DNA of 64,000 nucleotides from the NCBI GenBank assembly GCA_003439945.1, contig QVRM01005667.1, positions 1 to 64,000 on the forward strand, given 5' to 3'. Position 1 is the first letter of the stretch; every line of letters begins with the position of its first letter. Below are positions 1 through 11,903 of the stretch, piece after piece. The position numbers were made by a program, and so were the translations under genes. The notes beneath the pieces are model-generated. The model did not search any database, had not been told where the DNA came from, and saw nothing but the letters and a program-made list of their open reading frames with translations. Source of the DNA: Dermanyssus gallinae (lineage: Eukaryota > Arthropoda > Arachnida > Mesostigmata > Dermanyssidae).

Positions 1-976
1 TATTATTGTTGTTGTTATTGCTCTGTTGATTGTTGTTACTGCGGCTGTAGCAGCAGCTGTTGTTGTTGTTGTTGTTGCTGCTGCTGCTGCTGATGTTATA
101 GCAAACATAATCATCACGTGGTATGGATACGTCCCTGCCCATCGTCGTCGATGCCGTTGTCATCAAGAATCAGAACATTGCTTACTTCGCTCCTCTGTCA
201 TGCAGCAAAACGCAGCTCACGAAACCTTTGCGATCAACGTTTCAAGAAGCGTCTCTGTTGTGTTCAAGGGGCACTGCTAACGCCACTAGCCACGTACCAT
301 GTCGTAGTCTTTGTAAAAGTAGGAATCGTGACGAGAAGTCGTATTTTGTACTCGTGGTAGTAGTAGTAGTAGTAGTGGTGTAATAGGGGTAATGATAGTA
401 CGTAGCGGGAATATTGCTAGTACCAATGATAGTAGTAGAAATAGTCAGATAGTTGTAGCTAGTTCTCGTAGCCAGCAGCTCTATAGTAGTGGAAAAACAA
501 AAGTGGAAAAACGTATTCCAGCTAATAGAATAGCAACGCAACGTGCGAGGAGGACAACCTATGACTTGAGCTATTTATTCCCCTCGTTACCACTGTTAGC
601 CTGTCTACTATCTACTTCGGTTCCTTACAACTAGTCCTTACTGCTAATACCACTACTTTTTCTTTTAATTGCAATATATGTTACAGCCAATTTGTCTTCA
701 AGAAAATCCTGCTACAGCTAATACTAATAATAATAATAATGATAATTATTATTATTATCATTACAATTACCCCACAGTATGACGGTAACGAACGGGGACA
801 TTGACCTCCTCGTCTCGACCCTCTTAGACGTTGTCAGGGCAAACGAAACGAAGCAACAAAAATCGGCCGCCAAGAGAGAGTCGACAACCAGCAGCAGCAG
901 CATCAGCCATTTTCAGGTGTATTATTACTATGGGACAACACAACACGGTGGGGCCACCCCAGCCAGACAGCCAGCT
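1..976. repeat. Simple-sequence-rich DNA, no gene recognised
   Basis: The first 100 bases are dominated by GTT/GCT triplets, a GTA-triplet run lies near 355-378, and an AAT/ATT stretch lies at about 721-765. Open frames here are low-complexity V/A or Y/T runs with no domain similarity I recognise. I see no convincing exon. Confidence 0.6.
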
Positions 977-1284
977 GGACAGGTATACTTTCAGATGGAC
1001 AGGTATACGTTCAGACGGACAGGTATACGTTCAGACGGACAGGTATACGTTTAGACGGACAGGTTATACATTCAGATGGACAGGTTATACATTCAGATGG
1101 ACAGGTTATACATTCAGATGGACAGGTATACATTCAGGCGGACAGGTATACGTTCAGACGGACAGGTATACGTTCAGACGGACAGGTTATACATTCAGAT
1201 GGACAGGTATACATTCAGATGGACAGGTTATACATTCAGATGGACAGGTATACTTTCAGATGGACAGGTTATACATTCAGACAG
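977..1284. repeat. 15-unit minisatellite, 20/21-bp units
   Basis: Fifteen tandem units share the core GACAGGTATACNTTCAGANG. Some units carry GTTATAC instead of GTATAC and are 21 bp rather than 20 bp. Units of the same length tend to cluster, which suggests local unit duplication. An open frame runs through the whole array (about 831-1433) but encodes only repeats of an aromatic/basic peptide, and the mixed unit lengths shift the repeat phase. I treat it as non-coding satellite DNA. Confidence 0.9.
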
Positions 1285-2932
1285 ACGAAGACAACGCAAC
1301 ACACACACACACGTACACATATACACAGACTCGTATGTTGATGATGACAGCACACGCTCGGTGGTGGGTTGGTCGGGTCGATACATCATCGATCGATATC
1401 GAGATCGAATTGAGTTTGTCGCGCTCGTGTTGACGCTAATAATAATAATCATAATAATAATGTCATACGCACTCTATGATCATCGATTCGTAGCAAGCAA
1501 ATAATGCGTACGTGGTCGTACCTGTCTCTATAGCGGTTGTTGTTGCTGTTGATGCTGTTGTTGTTGGTGGTGGTGGTAATCTTGTCGTTGTTGTTGTTGT
1601 TCTTGTTGTTTTCTTGTTGTTGTCAATCGTTCGTGTCAATCTCGCAATCGTCCCCGTCGAGGAGTCAACATGCTACCAACCACTGCAAGAAGCCAAGTCG
1701 ACCATCAACCACTTCATGAAGTAGCTCTTCCTTCACCCGACGGCCTCCTTCCTGTAACAGCTACCAGTTGCTTTCACACCATTTCGACAACGACGACGAC
1801 GACTACAACTTACAACACCTTCTTACTTCGCACGGCTGTCACTCAATAACCAACTACAACAATTCCAGCTCCAGCAGCAGCAGCAGCAACGACGAGCTCC
1901 ATGCGATCGCTGTCGCTGAGGACGACAGAGACACATAATAAATAGCACACGCTGTAAATTAGATTTACTGCTGCCAATGCATCGCACTCACCCTTCACCC
2001 ACTACTACTACTCCCTTTCCTAAAACCTCCCATATGAAGAGAAAAGACAAGAAAAAAAAAAAACACTTCCCTCTCCTTCGTAGTGCCGCCCGCTCGCCGC
2101 TGCTGCTGCTGCAAATCCGTCCTCTGACATCGCGACAGCAGCAGTAGCAGACGACGCCGCCGCCGCTGTTGTTGTCGCCACCACCACAATAGTACCACAG
2201 GCTTCATTCTACAACCCCATCCTGAATTGCAGCGGCTATCGACATCTTCGACGACGACTCATACGACGTACGGCGTACCACAATCGTACCACAACAACTA
2301 TTATACCATCCACAGACATCCGATGACAACAGGATGAACCCGCCAAAACATTCACAGCTACGACAACAACAACAACAACAAAAACAACGATGGCTGCGAC
2401 CACAACAACAATGACGACGACAGACGACAAGAACAAAACGTATACATTGAGTAGTTATTACCTCAATTTCATCATTCAGCATTAGTGTTCCCGAGTGTGC
2501 AGAGTAAGCAGTCATTCATTAGAATTGTCGTTGCCATTGTCGTCAAGTTACGGTTGAATGACATATGAAATTATCCGTCGTCAGTGTACGTGGCTGGCTA
2601 CAGCTGATTGACAGACTGACTGTTTTAGCAGACGACACTGGCGCGCGGTCGCGTCTGCAACAGGAAAAAGAGAGCAGCATGTAGGAGCTTTGTTCAGTAT
2701 GCACTGACGTACTACACAGTAAAGAGTAGCAGAAGAAGAAGAAAAGTGAGATGAGGGTGAGAGTCCAGGAGGCAAGACAAATGAAAGCTTTCCAGAGACG
2801 ACGATGCACGACAGTTTAGGCCAGCGCCACCAGGAGGCGGCAGCAGAGACAAAACTTAGGGAAAGCGATGTCGTGTCTGCAGACGACCGGCCGGACCGGG
2901 CCGGGGATCCAGGGTCAGTTGGCACTTCGAAG
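1285..2932. other. CAN/GTN-rich stretch, no gene recognised
   Basis: Contains AC-, AAT-, GTT/GCT- and CAG/CAA-type short repeats (for example near 1295-1325, 1437-1460, 1537-1620, 1865-1890 and 2355-2415). Open frames on both strands are Q/T/S- or V/L/C-rich translations of these repeats. No domain or splice-supported exon was found. Confidence 0.55.
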
Positions 2933-3185
2933 CAATACCACCACCATACAATACTTTTCGGGATGAACCTGAGCCAAGATTTAACGTCCACGGGGGACCT
3001 CAGCCAAGATTTAACGTCCATAACTGCTTCTCGGATACGTTCCCCCATAAATCCAAATGTGCAGCAGTGGGGGGCTCGAACCCGCGCACCTACCTATGTG
3101 TTTTCTCCGGTCGCGAGGCGTAGGCGAAAGAATGCACCACGCACGCCTACGCCGGGCTCGACAATAAACAATACCACCATACAAT
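2933..3185 (-). mobile_element. tRNA-derived SINE, copy A
   Basis: Read on the minus strand, the element carries a B-box-like GGGTTCGAGCC (near 3075-3085) and a tRNA-like 5' half beginning near 3163. It is followed by a body that ends in a TTAACGTCCA-type segment. It is flanked by imperfect direct repeats at 2933-2952 and 3169-3185 that differ by one CAC triplet, which look like a target-site duplication. The 3' segment containing GCCAAGATTTAACGTCCA occurs twice in tandem in this copy. The same element recurs at 31519-31724, 51990-52169 and 56408-56587. Confidence 0.75.
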
Positions 3186-4636
3186 TTCAATCCTGCAACT
3201 TAGCAGCAATGTGCTAAGTACCACGCGGGTAGATTGCCCGGCACTGCCACGAAGATCGCTGCACTTCTTCCCTCGGTGGAACGGCAGGACACCAAATAAT
3301 CATGTTTCTTAATAACATGAACCATCTTGTACCTGCCATCTATTTGAGTGAAATAGAAATAGAAACCGAGCGAAAACTAAGAAAACAAAAATATGATTGA
3401 TTGACAATTTCAAGCCTGAGGGGGGTGGCCTGGAGCAACCTGGCCGGCTGTGGGTGTAGTAGCAATGCGTATGGCGAGAGCCCACAGTAGTTGCGGGCCG
3501 CTGCTGGAAGCTGCCGGAACCGACAGTGCATGCATGCACAGACGTCATTCCTTCGCCCGAAACTCCTCAACCAAAGAAAACAAGCAAACACAAACAAGAA
3601 GAGTCTATAGCCAGCTTGACGACGAGGGGCTACGACGCATCGTGTTCTACGACGATTTGCCCTGCTCAGCTCCTTCCTCTGGATCTCTCTCTCTGTCGAG
3701 ATCTTTCGGTTAGTCAATCGCGCGCGCTAGATTTTTCTATTTTGCTCTTGCTAGCGCGCGATGGCTTTCTCGATTTCTCTCTCTCGGTCGCACGCGCCGG
3801 AGATACGAGCAGGAATGGGGGGTTACTCGAATCGGTTTGGGGTTGCGGCGATCGCTTGACGGTGGTTGAGGTGACGATAGTACCACCAGCATTTCAATGA
3901 CGACTCAATACAATGAAACTCTAGGAGCTGTAAGAGTCAAAATAATTCTTGGCGTAATAACAAATAAGTCGGTCGGAGGACGGTTCTCTTCTAATCAGCA
4001 TTTATCCATTATCAAGGCAAACAAAAAAAGAGCTACTGCGCCTGCTGTCACCGCCTGCCTGATGTGGTAGTGACGGATGTCTAGAAGAATGATTGCTCAA
4101 ATTAGTCGCCCATCGAACCTGATCGAAAACATCTTGGTGTCGCCTTGCCCGAGTCGGGCAAGTGGTCTCGGATCAGCTTTTGCTTTTAACTGACGTATTG
4201 TTTGTGCAAACACGCTTAGCTCAACGCAGACAGTGATGTTTACTGAGAGGGCAAACGAGAGGAATGCACTGGGCGCCGAGATCTTTGAAAATAGCCCCTA
4301 TATATATGTATATATATATATGGCCAACTTCAATACTGGAAATGTATTTTTTATCAATCAGGTTTATTGACGTGCCCAACAAGTTGGCAATCTGTCACCT
4401 TTCATTCAAAATATACACAATGTACGAATGTATGTTCAAATCAAGTGTGTACGCGATAAGGCAACAAAATTGAGTATAATTATTACAATAGGAGTTTACG
4501 AGTGTATGCACAAACCGAAAGTGTGTACGCGATAAAGCAACACATTTGAGTATAATTAATACAAATAAAGTTTAAAACTTTATAACGAATTTAATACAAG
4601 TTTAATACCTATACAGAAAAATAAGTTTAAAACAGT
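3186..4636. other. Unrecognised intergenic DNA
   Basis: No gene recognised. The stretch includes CT-rich tracts (about 3685-3790), an (AT)n run near 4298-4322 and AT-rich sequence after 4440. Two similar segments containing AAGTGTGTACGCGATAA-type words lie near 4442 and 4520. Open frames are short and show no domain. Confidence 0.5.
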
Positions 4637-5570
4637 TCACTCTAAGTCACTTGTTTCTTCGTTCTTCAGCTGTAAGGAAAGATGTCCTTTAAAAACAGTG
4701 GTCCGGCTTGCATTTCGAAGCGCCAATGGCAGCACGTTCCAGATTGTGGGCAGAATGTAGGCCAGGGAGTGCCGAAGAAGGGTGAGTCTGAACTCCGGCA
4801 CCCTAAGTTGGTCCCTGTAACGCTGCGACCGTACGGGGGTAAAGGCAAAGTCATATGTTCGTGTAGCCCAATGCCAATACATTTTGCCTTTGAGGTGAGA
4901 GGGATAGCAGAGCCGCCTACCCAGAGGGAGATGTTACCAGTTTTGAACTTCGGTCTCGATGCTCGTTGTGGGGTGTGGTAAAGAACGAGTGTCGCCTTCG
5001 TCAGGTTAACGACAAGACCAAATCTTTGAAATAAAGATATGACCTTTTCAATGCCGGTTTCAACGTGCTGAAGATTATACTTATTATTGGACAATTGGGA
5101 GGGTGAGACACGTAACAAAAGGGTGGTGTCGTCTGCTTAAAAGATTGGGCGGCAATCTACGTATCTATCGATGCCCCACAGGACGAAATTCATGTAGGTG
5201 ATGAAGATAAAAGGTCCAGGAACCAACCCTGGGACGTGCCAGTAGATACAATTCCTGTCGCAGACCTTAGAGCTCCCACCGCCACAAATTGTCTCCGTCC
5301 ACTAAGATACAATTTAAACCAAGATATTACTGCTGTTGTGCAGCCTATTTGCTAGAGCATCGTAAGAAATATAGAGTGGTCGAGGCAGTCGTGCCTCTCT
5401 AAAACTGAATTGATTTTAGAGAAGAAATGTAAGTTTAAATAATTTCCAGCTGTTGTTTAGCAAGTTTTCTAAATACATTTGAGACGAAATACACCAAGGA
5501 TATCGGGCGATAGTTACCAGGGTAGTCACTCCGGAGTCACCGCAGATGTCTTGAGACGTTCTATAAACAC
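4637..5570 (-). pseudogene. Decayed non-LTR retrotransposon (LINE) RT and C-terminus
   Basis: Reverse-transcriptase blocks read in order on the minus strand: NYRPISL (about 5520-5490), a FDCLDHSIF block (about 5370), WFKLYLSGRRQF (about 5300), and a remnant of the GVPQGSVLGP block near 5225. Next come FIFITYMNF and ADDTTLLLRV (the YADD box, about 5130-5105), then a typical LINE C-terminus with IWNVLPLALRNAS and VFKGHL (about 4750-4690). Several stop codons and frameshifts separate the blocks, so the copy is dead. The C-terminal pattern recalls CR1/L2/Jockey-type elements, but I cannot assign the clade. No endonuclease or ORF1 was recognised upstream. Confidence 0.8.
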
Positions 5571-6059
5571 ACCTAATTAAATTGAATTGTTGAATACGGC
5601 AGCTAGAGGAGTTGCTAAAATGTCAATGCAGTTAGACTAGAATTTACCCGGCACGTTTCTTTCGCTATCAAGTAAGCCTGTCTGTACGTCTCTAGCAGCG
5701 ATTCGCAGATCCTGCGCTATAATAGCACTAAAGAAAAATTCGTTGGACTAGGAGTTCCTTAGGTTTGAGAGAAAACTGTCAATCGGCTCTTGAGGGAGCT
5801 CTCCTCTCTTGTGGGAGCAAGGATGTAGTTTTTGTACCGAAAGATGTGACGAATTCACATTCAGTACGCCCATTATCTCCAGGAACTCCTCCAGTTCCCT
5901 GTCTTCGATTAGTAGTCGATTTGGCACCGCTTTTTATTACAGGTATATATATACAGAAGAAATTGGCAAGTCAAAGCAATCAGCCAGGTTTTCGTATTAC
6001 GATGCGAAAAATAGTTTTCACTTGATCTGCCTCATGTGAGTATTGTTTTCCTTGGCCAT
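5571..6059. other. Unrecognised DNA upstream of the LINE remnant
   Basis: This may contain an unrecognisable 5' part of the decayed LINE at 4637-5570. No endonuclease motif could be seen. There is no other supported feature. Confidence 0.4.
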
Positions 6060-6500
6060 GGTAGCTACGCGATCGGCTATGGAAGGTGCTAAAGAGTCGG
6101 TCAGGTTTGCATCTCTGACTAGCAGCGTTCGTCCGCCTGCCCGACCGCTCTTCGAGACGAACATAGAAAATGTGTTTAAAGTCACTGGGCCGAGGCCCGT
6201 GGACGGATTTTAGAATACAGCACGACCAAAAAACGCCTTCTAATGTGTCGTTCAAGGCAAACACACCTTTGGTTCACTCCTCTCAGTTACAAGCATACTT
6301 GTGCACCGATGGTGGCAAGTGGGCCTTGAAGAAGGTGGCTCACCCTGAAAATGAGAAAACATGCTCGCCATAAAAAAAAATCGCCAGAAGAGCTCCCGAG
6401 AGACCCCGGATAGCTGACACACTTCCCCATCGCGAACTAGCAGATTCTCAAGGAGCTCCAAGAAGGGTCGGCTTTGAAGAGCCCACACTTAAGCCCACGT
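6060..6500 (+). repeat. Dispersed repeat, copy 1
   Basis: This segment shares blocks in the same order with 56130-56405. One is AAGGTGCTAAAGAG(T/C)CGGTCAGG near 6082; another is GCAGATTCT followed by an AAG-GGT-TTGAAG-like block near 6440-6475. It has no convincing coding content. The type is unknown; it may be part of a non-autonomous element. Confidence 0.5.
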
Positions 6501-7834
6501 GACCAAAGCGCGAGGGGCTTTTGGTTGAATTGAATGACCTGCCTCATCCGTTGTGAGCCACTAGCGCTGAATTTCCGACCAGATGTCGTCAAGATATATA
6601 TATATATATATACTCGTATATAAAATTCACATTTTAAACATGATTTTTATAAATTTCACATTTTAAACATGATTTTTATAAAATTCACATTTTGTACACT
6701 ACTTTTATAAAATTAAACACCATTATAATGGTGAATACCATTATATACAATTAAAATTTTGAATAGAACCTTGCTTGTCCTTCACTGTCATTTCACCGCT
6801 CTTTTCTAGTCTAAAGCGCGTAATTTTTTTTGTAGTGCTGCAACAAGGGCGTTAGCGAATGCAACGTTTCCCCTGTATGATCGCTCCGAATAATAGATTC
6901 GTAAGTATTAGATTCCTAGGCACGGTAAAAATGACGCATTGGAAGCCACTTTGCGAATAACAACAGCCATATGCCGCGATGCTCGATTGCGAGAATGGTC
7001 CCCATATCTCTATACACAGATATATATATATATAGTGCGATATGTAGCGAGTCGACAGTTGTGTTGTTTCAACGTCTGATGTCCTTGATAAGTTTCTGCT
7101 CCTGCAGAGCTGCACCGCAATCGGAATGTGAAACTCCTTGACCATTTAGCCGGAATTCGCCTTTCCAGCTACATGAACACAACCTTTTACCCTCAGCGCA
7201 CAACTTCACTCGCTAAAACCCGATGATCCGCCTCCGATCGAAGAGAGTATCGCATTGCTCAACCCTCTGAGCCTACATTCTAAGGCGACGACGTATTTAA
7301 TCGAATTGTGATTTAAACGTCCGCCTATCAAGGCGTGCGTACGACTTGTATTTAATGGGCCAATAAATATATCGCTTAAAATTTCACACGGTAAGATAAT
7401 CATTAACTGTAAGGAACGGTCCCTCTCTTTTTTTTAGCCTACTTCGATAGCCTCGCTGCTACATAGCTACTCATAAGCTGGTAGTAGCGTGCTAAATGGA
7501 ACCAAAAGCAATGCAAAAAAGATTGTAATTAAAAATTGCAGCAAAGTGATTCGTCGTCATAACGAAAATGCATAGTTGTTTGTATACACTTGAATTTATA
7601 TTTATCTATGAAAATAAAAAGTATATGGTGTTGGCAATTTGTAGCATTACGTACTTATTATTACGTACTTAGTATACAATAAGGTAATTAAACACCAACA
7701 ATCGACTGTCCTGTACTGAGTTCGATGCTTGTTCGTTTAATCTACTCGAATACAGAGAGGTCAGCACTGGCCAGGTCAAACGAATGCATTGAACTGTCGT
7801 AACGAATACGGCAAGTCTAGAGCGCACCCGTTCG

Positions 7835-7867
<33 letters not shown>

Positions 7868-7873
7868 AACACA
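6501..7873. other. AT-rich intergenic DNA
   Basis: Includes (AT)n runs near 6595-6611, 7018-7035 and 7833-7862. A short tandem repeat lies at about 6620-6710, with words such as CACATTTTAAACATGATTTTTATAAA repeated two to three times. No gene recognised. Confidence 0.5.
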
Positions 7874-8227
7874 TTTTTTTTATATAGATATATACAGGGT
7901 CAATCATATCGTTATGTACTTATTTCGAGGATTGATAGAACTCGGCAAGAAAATAATTTTTCCCTATGGAGGGAGGACGCGGAAACGTTTTGTTTAGGAG
8001 TGAGGATGAAATTTATAAAAGTCGTTATTCTGCCTTTTTTTCTCCTACATTTTTTTATATATAGATATATACAGGGTCAATCATATCGTTATGTACTTAT
8101 TTCGAGGATTGATAGAACTCGGCAAGAAAATAATTTTTCCCTATGGAGGGAGGACGCGGAAACGTTTTGTTTAAAAGTGAGGATGACATTTATAAAAGTC
8201 GTTATTCTGCCTTTTTTTCTCCTACAT
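7874..8227 (+). repeat. 177-bp direct tandem duplication
   Basis: Units 7874-8050 and 8051-8227 are almost identical. Each begins with a T-rich ATATAGATATATACAGGGTC segment and ends with TTTTTCTCCTACAT. Only a handful of substitutions separate them, which indicates a recent duplication. The second unit overlaps the left arm of the foldback element that starts at about 8201. An open frame spans both units, but its protein is simply the same peptide twice and shows no known domain. Confidence 0.85.
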
Positions 8228-8682
8228 AGTTGTGCGAAATCTACGTTTGCGGGAGAACCAGTTAACGCATGAGGGAACCGATTACACCGGCGTGTTCGGA
8301 GGAAAATTCTGCACAACTGAAGACACTTCACTAGCTTGCGTTGCAAAAAGCGAATACACAGGTTGAGGAAAGTCATACAAAGTCGATATGTTGTTATGTC
8401 TTACGTTAACGCTTTTTCGTGAAAAATCGTAAAATGTTTCCATTACGACCAAAAATGTGTGTCCAAAAGACCACTCTCGCGCAATAGCAAATTGAATGCC
8501 CACCACTTTCGTACGAAAGTGATGATGCTGATGGGTATTTGTTTTTTGCTACGCAAGCTAATAAAGTGTCTCTCTGAATTTTCCTCCGAACACGCCAATG
8601 TAATCGGTTCCTTCATGCGTTGACTGGTTCTCCCGCAAACGTAGATTTCGCACAACTATGTAGGAGAAAAAAGCTGAATAAC
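8201..8682. mobile_element. Foldback/MITE-like element with long inverted arms
   Basis: The left arm (about 8201-8362) and the right arm (about 8521-8682) are inverted copies of each other. The outer ~107 bp match closely: GTTATTCTGCC at the left end pairs with GGCTGAATAAC at the right end. The inner ~50 bp are more diverged. No transposase is encoded, so the element would be non-autonomous. The ATACAGGGT word upstream in the flanking duplicated unit resembles ends of some small DNA transposons, but I cannot name the superfamily. Confidence 0.75.
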
Positions 8683-10429
8683 TACTATTGCAACAGTACA
8701 CAACAGTTACGACAGCACCCACAGCAATCCTAGGCACACAAACACATTCATCTAAGCGTCTATGTTAACATCTTTACAATAAGCAAATTAACAAAATTAG
8801 TATTATATTATTATTATATTTGCAGTACAGAAAAGGCCCTTGAGGAAATCTACATGCCTCTAAAACATGCCTACTTTTTGAACAGATATAAAGTCTCAAA
8901 AGATGTCTTGAAGTGCACGTTGTCGTCCAATTACACATATCAGGCTCACTGCATACACGTTCAACTACATAGGTATAAGTATGACGTATGCATAATGCTC
9001 ACCTCAAGTCCAGCTCCAGTTCGTATATTTCAGGATATACAGGTTTCACTGGCTGACAAGGCAGTTCGCCACTTCGTCTCATAGACGACTACTCGTCTCA
9101 TTCATCATTCGTGATTCCGTCTTGATCTCGAAGTTTGCCGAGCTTTCTTCCGTGGTTGCGCTCGCCGAGTTTGCAACCTAAATCACGTCGTCCTAATGCG
9201 ACCCGTCACCACAACGACATCAACAGTACCCCATCCGCGTATTGCATCAGCACAGCCAACAATACGACACACCAGCATGGATGGACGTTCGACAACGCGA
9301 TGCAGCACGTAATGCGCGGGGCTATCCGCAAAAATCCACCAGTGAATGAAGTGTCAACCTACGACAACTTGCGGAACTTTTTCTGCTCGGCCCCGAAGAA
9401 AAAAGCGGGCGCATGTAAGGTACGTAACGCGATGGTTGTAAAGCAATGGTTTACACCACCTCGACGAAAGACTCCTCAATAAAGGGTGAACGCGTCGAGG
9501 CGTGTCGAACCTTCGGGACTCGGGGGTCCTTCAACTTTTTTTGGAAGACCACTCGCGGTCCTTAGGCGAACACACTCAGCTTCTTTAGAAGACCATTCGT
9601 GGATTCCTTCGATGAACATTCAACGGTTGAATGAACTCGGTCCAGCAAGGCAGTGTCGCGAAGTCGAAGCTCGTGGTCAACGTGGCTCGCGCTCTAGGGA
9701 GGAGTCGCTGCTGCTGCTAATGCTGTTCACCTAACGACTTCAGGACTCTGAGGAGTTGCGGCACAATCGGAGTCGTCTGTCGTTCTCCCATAGACACACT
9801 CTCACACGCTTACGAACCAAGTTGGGCTCTCTACGAAGATGGTGACAACAACAGCAGCAGCAGCGGCGGCAGCAGTGGGGGCAGTGGAAGCGGCTGCTGA
9901 CCACGCAGGCCATTCTCAATTCTCAACTCCACCCTTCAACCGCCATCTCTCTTTCTCTCTCTGTCTCTCTCTCTCTCTCTGTGTGGGCACCGTCGTCACT
10001 ACTGTCGTCCGACTCGAGCGTGCCGGCGAGGTTGTCCGCGATGCGAGTCCATCCATCTGGCATCCGCGCAGACAAATTGAACGACGGTAGGTAGCCTATC
10101 CGCGTATTTCCGCGCACACGTACCTGTCTGCAGGTCCGACTGCTACTACTACTACTACTACTACTATGACTACTCATTCGACGGCTCGGCCTTGTCTCAG
10201 ACATCATCGTCATTTCTTGCCTAAGCATACATTTATATATATATATATACACGGCGATTGTGTAAAGTGCTTATAAAAAGCACCTTGTGAACTTTGTCAA
10301 GAGTGATTTTCTACTTCGTTGTTTGAATCATGTTTTTTTTTTGGATTATTTTTATTTGCCGAGAACTTAAGCGTTGTGAAATGCAGTTCCGTAAATAAAC
10401 CACGTTTGAAATTGAAAAAAATTGAATTG

Positions 10430-10463
<34 letters not shown>

Positions 10464-10739
10464 TGGAGGAGAAGGACAACAGCCTATTCATACAGCCAGT
10501 AAAATCTGACGGCCATTGCGTTCCCGCATACGCCAAGTTTTACCCGACCCCAAAATTTGCCACACTAATTCTCGAACACCCTGTTTACATTTTTATATGC
10601 TAAACCGCCTGCTACCACTATTGCATTACATATATGTATTAATGGTCGCTGAAGAAAATAGCCTGCAACTTGAAGATGTTTTCTTTATAAATACCGAGGC
10701 AGAGCAATACGTAAACTCAATGAATGGCAATATATATAT

Positions 10740-10799
<60 letters not shown>

Positions 10800-11842
10800 A
10801 GCCCAAATGTATCTTTATGGCTTTAATCGGGCTACATGTGCAAAATGCGCCAAAAGAACGCTGAAATGAGTTTATCGAAGCTAACGACGGGAATTATGAG
10901 GTAGCCGTATCATACACACACATCAAAATGCTCCACAAAAAACAGAAACTATGGCCTAGATTGGCGGGCTTCGGATGGGCGGCTTCGCAGAACTGCGGTA
11001 TCGCGAACGATGTAGTTACTGACCGTCCAGACAGAAACCAAGCGGGCAGACTACTCGGAGAAACAACATCAGCATCATCATCATCATCCATGTCATCATT
11101 ACCAATTACCGTGGCGCCGCCAAATAAATCATAATTACTTGAACCGACAGATGAGACGACATAAATATAATGAGTCAGATAAGCGACGGTGTATAGGCTC
11201 CATGCAGGTATTGAAGCTACGTTGGCCGGAAGTGGCGTAAATCAGCAACTAGGTGAGAGAGAGAGGGAGATAGACAAACAATCGTACTTCATATTGATAG
11301 TATTTCTATTTGGTCATTACGCAAATAGGGGAAGTGGCACACGTTAACGGCAGGTTTCCTGTTTACGCCGAAATTAAAATCTAATTAATGCGATGCATTG
11401 GTTCGACTTCGACTTGAGCGTCAGTCAAACGCTCCCAGAAATGCCCAACTTGGTTGGCAATGTTTTGTCAATAAACAATATTTATTTAAAACTCACTCTA
11501 GATTTTTAGAAATCTGGTACTGACGATAGATGTCCTTATGATGACCTTACAGTAAACAATGGAACACATTTTCCAGTCAGACAAGACTGTGGAGATAAGT
11601 CCTGGCCGGACAGATACTTCCCAATACGTTTCGAGATAAGGAGGTTTTTGTGGTATGAGTCTATCAAAAATAATCAATCTAAAGATTATTGCAGAGACAT
11701 ACTGAGCATGTGCACTGACACAAGGCCGTATTCGAGAACAGCCTCTTCCATGTTTGTCAAGCACCAACGAGACTTCACCAGACAGCAACCAAGCATGGGC
11801 TCATATGAATCTGACCAAAAATACTATAGTAGCCATGAAGAA
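8683..11842. other. Intergenic DNA with microsatellites, no gene recognised
   Basis: Contains (CT)n at about 9949-9979, (CTA)n at about 10142-10167, and (AT)n at 10229-10249, 10431-10460 and 10730-10791. A frame at 9839-10090 opens with an ATG followed by T/A-rich codons and could be an alanine-rich first exon. It has no domain and no clear donor, so I do not call it. Other open frames are short. Confidence 0.5.
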
Positions 11843-11903
11843 AATCGTAGACCGCCATGCATACACCTCGCCATGCGAGGTGTATGCATGGCGGTCTACG
11901 ATT
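11843..11903. repeat. Perfect 28-bp inverted repeat (hairpin)
   Basis: Arms 11843-11870 and 11876-11903 are exact reverse complements, separated by the 5-nt loop CCATG. The arms contain GTAGACCGCCATGCATACA and end next to the loop in ACCTCG. No poly(A), terminal repeat or terminator context is visible. Confidence 0.95.
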
